The translations under genes and the position numbers were made by a program. Below the pieces are notes generated by a model that worked only from the letters and a program-made list of their open reading frames with translations, was not told where the DNA came from and made no database searches. A DNA stretch of 64,000 nucleotides from Paralvinella palmiformis (taxonomy: Eukaryota; Annelida; Polychaeta; Terebellida; Alvinellidae), in assembly GCA_025642065.1 (NCBI GenBank), contig JAODUP010000161.1:678501-742500 (forward strand), given 5' to 3'. Shown here piece by piece: positions 62,301-64,000 of this stretch; the stretch's first letter is position 1; each line of letters opens with the position of its first letter.

Positions 62301-64000
62301 TACACATGCTACCGCAATGTCGCATACCACATATATGGAATCTCGGTTTTAAGCCTAGATTCCATATGGCAATACGCAAATCTGACAAAAAATAGAAAAC
62401 ATGTAAACATACAAGCATGATTCTATAGATCTATGTGTGACTGCATATACAACAAAACAGACAGTTGAATCCAGAATTTTACGATGGGATTTGAGTTTCC
62501 AGGCAGGCTTTCCCAAGATAAAAATAAGTAAGAAGGTAAGAGGGGTGTCCGAAACACATGGATACCGCAATATCACATGCCGCCTTATGTGGAATCTCAG
62601 CTTAATTAGATGTAGCCGGCACTCGCAGCCAGCTTTGCATCACGGATTATAAGTATGAAAAAACGACTATTTTAATTGGTTTGCTCATCAGGCATGCGCA
62701 AACATATATTTGGCGAATTTTCGTCTCAGAAAGGCACTTGGCCGAGCGGGCAAGTGATCGGCGATCAGCACTAGCCCGGCATGAAAATATACTTGCCCCG
62801 GGCATCCGGGCAACCGATTTTTCCGGCCCTGTTAAGTTCATGTAAATCCTAATAAACTAAAAATTACCATATAAATGATTTCAAATTGTTACATAATTAC
62901 CTAAATATTGGCGGACTCTGTCCGCTGGCTAAAGCTTGGACAGTTAATCGTTTCTCTGCAGCTAGGGCTCTCTAAAACAAAACAATTTTCAAGTATTAGT
63001 CAACAGTACGACATTAAAAACTAAAATCCACAACTACAGGAATAATTGATCCATTGATAAAATAGCACAAACCCTAAAACATTATTTTGAAGTATTAGAT
63101 ATAAATACTATATTAGTATAAAGTTGACCCGGACTTATAGTGTCACTTATTTATTTCTTTTATTATTATAATATCATCATCAAATAAATTATTAACCTTT
63201 TCTCGGTCACTCAAACCCAAATATCTCTTTCTTTCTTTGTCTTCTTCTCGTTCTTTCGCTTCTTGTAATTTCTGATCCTGCAAAGTAAATATAATATCTT
63301 CAACTGATTTAACCTATTTAATGGAAATTCAAGTAACATTAAACTATGATATATATGTTTGTGCATATTTCTGGGCATGTGCGCATGTGCATGTGTTGGA
63401 AGATGGACAGAAACAAATAAGCTAGAAGAGTAGAAGGGATCTAAAGGTTTTATAATAATGTAATAATAATATTAATAATATGTTTAATAATGTGTCCTTA
63501 ATAGCAGGAGTCACTTAAAGGGTCTATATTATGATATCTGAAATAATAAGTCTGTAAAAAAGCTAATAATGGATCTGAAAGATAAGTAATATTTATCCAT
63601 CCATGAAATTAACCTTGAACAGGTCAATTTTCAGAACAGATTTAGGAGATGCATTTCACAGAGATAATGCCTTTCTAATATCCATCGGCAACCTATTCCA
63701 CAAAGTGTGGGTTGCAACACTAAACACACAATCCGAGATCCAAGTACGGGCAATAGTATCTGACTGGATTAAAAGAACCACCAACGACAATATTACTGTT
63801 GCACTAAGTTTTTAAAATTATTTTAATGCTAATACATGATTCACTTGGCTGAATCCTGCAGTCAATTGTGTGAAATTGGCATCAATAATCCGACAGAAAG
63901 GTATATTGTTAACAGCAGCTATGGTAATAATTTATCATAAAGCAAAATACTGTACGACAAGCAATGTAACTGTAAGGAGTCCTTACATTGCTTGTCATAC
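59213..64000 (-). CDS. ANKZF1: ANKZF1/Vms1 homologue, last three exons (partial, 5' end outside window)
   Basis: Three minus-strand exons with matching phases: 63277-63197 (phase 0 at both ends), 62971-62901 (ends in phase 2) and 59336-59213 (to TGA). Together they encode the C-terminal part of ANKZF1, called Vms1 in yeast. This tRNA hydrolase frees nascent chains from stalled 60S subunits in ribosome-associated quality control and works with VCP/p97. The signature Leu-Ser-Asp-Arg-Glu-Lys followed by Arg-Ala-Leu-Ala-Ala-Glu-Lys-Arg fits the VCP-interacting motif RX5AAX2R. The last exon encodes a Cys-x2-Cys then Cys-x3-Cys zinc finger and a basic tail, as at the C-terminus of animal ANKZF1. 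The VLRF1 and ankyrin parts must lie beyond 64000. The 3.56-kb last intron contains a hAT element and a LINE tail. Confidence 0.9.
60885..61200 (-). mobile_element. LINE-type ORF2 C-terminal tail in ANKZF1 intron
   Basis: The minus strand reads Arg-Val-Thr-Asn-Asp-Trp-Asn-Gly-Leu, then Val-Asp-Ser-Pro-Thr-Leu-Asn-Thr-Phe-Lys-Ser-Arg, a pattern seen at the end of LINE RT proteins (Trp-Asn-x-Leu and Phe-Lys-x-Arg). Only about 100 codons are left. Confidence 0.65.
61924..62831. mobile_element. Non-autonomous hAT-like element, 908 bp, in the last ANKZF1 intron
   Basis: The left end is CAGGGCCAGAAAAAA and the right end, read inward on the minus strand, is CAGGGCCGGAAAAATC. Both are followed by TTGCCC-rich and GCAAGT-rich subterminal sequence. 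The 8-bp flanks CTAAGTTC (61916-61923) and TTAAGTTC (62832-62839) differ at one base, fitting a hAT target duplication. No transposase is encoded. The interior has two diverged tandem copies of about 300 bp (62010-62345 and 62360-62605). Confidence 0.85.
62901..62971 (-). CDS. ANKZF1: ANKZF1 exon: VCP-interacting motif
   Basis: 71 nt beginning Arg-Ala-Leu-Ala-Ala-Glu-Lys-Arg-Leu, directly continuing the RX5AAX2R motif from the exon upstream, then a Gly-Gln-Ser-Pro-Pro-Ile-Phe linker. The acceptor is TTGTTTTAG and the donor GTAATT. It ends after two bases of a serine codon that the last exon completes. Confidence 0.9.
63197..63277 (-). CDS. ANKZF1: ANKZF1 exon: charged helix and start of the VCP-interacting motif
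   Basis: 27 codons, phase 0 on both sides. The acceptor is TTACTTTGCAG and the donor is AAG|GTTAAT on the minus strand. It encodes a Glu/Lys/Arg-rich helix ending in Leu-Gly-Leu-Ser-Asp-Arg-Glu-Lys, the conserved lead-in to the VIM helix of ANKZF1. It is too short to be found as an open reading frame alone; it was recognised from splice sites and motif. Confidence 0.9.
63440..63830 (-). mobile_element. LINE-A 3' tail in an ANKZF1 intron
   Basis: It shares GCAACCTATTCCACAAAGT and the flanking 3' UTR with the 53400 copy on the same strand, and ends at AAT-rich sequence. Heavily diverged toward the right. Confidence 0.75.

Overview
The window looks like AT-rich, intron-containing animal DNA from the nuclear genome of a lophotrochozoan, most likely a mollusc and perhaps a gastropod. 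That placement is an inference. It rests on two spliced animal genes (one an Ig-superfamily gene, one ANKZF1/Vms1), tRNA-derived SINEs, several non-LTR retrotransposon families, hAT and pogo-type DNA transposons, and a very high density of (AT)n, (CA)n, (GA)n and (AAT)n microsatellites. No bacterial-type operon, CRISPR array or rRNA gene was seen.

Layout. 1-20200 is a mosaic of interspersed non-coding repeats, called R1 to R5 here. R1 occurs three times in direct orientation. A roughly 3.3-kb unit (R2-R3-R4) is duplicated with its middle segment inverted. A 5'-truncated LINE sits inside one R1 copy with a 13-bp target duplication. 20700-21430 is a pogo/Tigger-like non-autonomous transposon lying inside a TA microsatellite. 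21500-30900 holds SINEs, a LINE tail, microsatellites and a 28-bp minisatellite of about 32 units. 30900-31160 is a CpG-rich promoter-like patch with NRF-1, X-box and YY1-like motifs.

32764-43096 (+) is a seven-exon gene model whose phases all agree, giving a secreted or surface protein of 417 residues with a signal peptide and three Ig-like domains. Its introns carry SINE and LINE fragments, and two tandem repeats that contain splice-site motifs. 43100-54900 is repeats, with a second R5 copy, a YADD-containing LINE RT and several fragments of another LINE family. 54899-57405 is an intact-ended hAT element with a perfect 8-bp target duplication, a decayed ZBED/SCAND3-type transposase on the minus strand and a SINE nested inside it.

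59213 to the right edge (-) is the 3' end of ANKZF1/Vms1: three exons encoding a VCP-interacting motif and a terminal zinc finger. The long intron hosts a 908-bp non-autonomous hAT element and a LINE tail.

The two genes have no evident functional link. Most of the window is transposon and satellite sequence. Coordinates of repeat families were set by eye and are approximate except where target duplications fix them. No alignment or database search was run.
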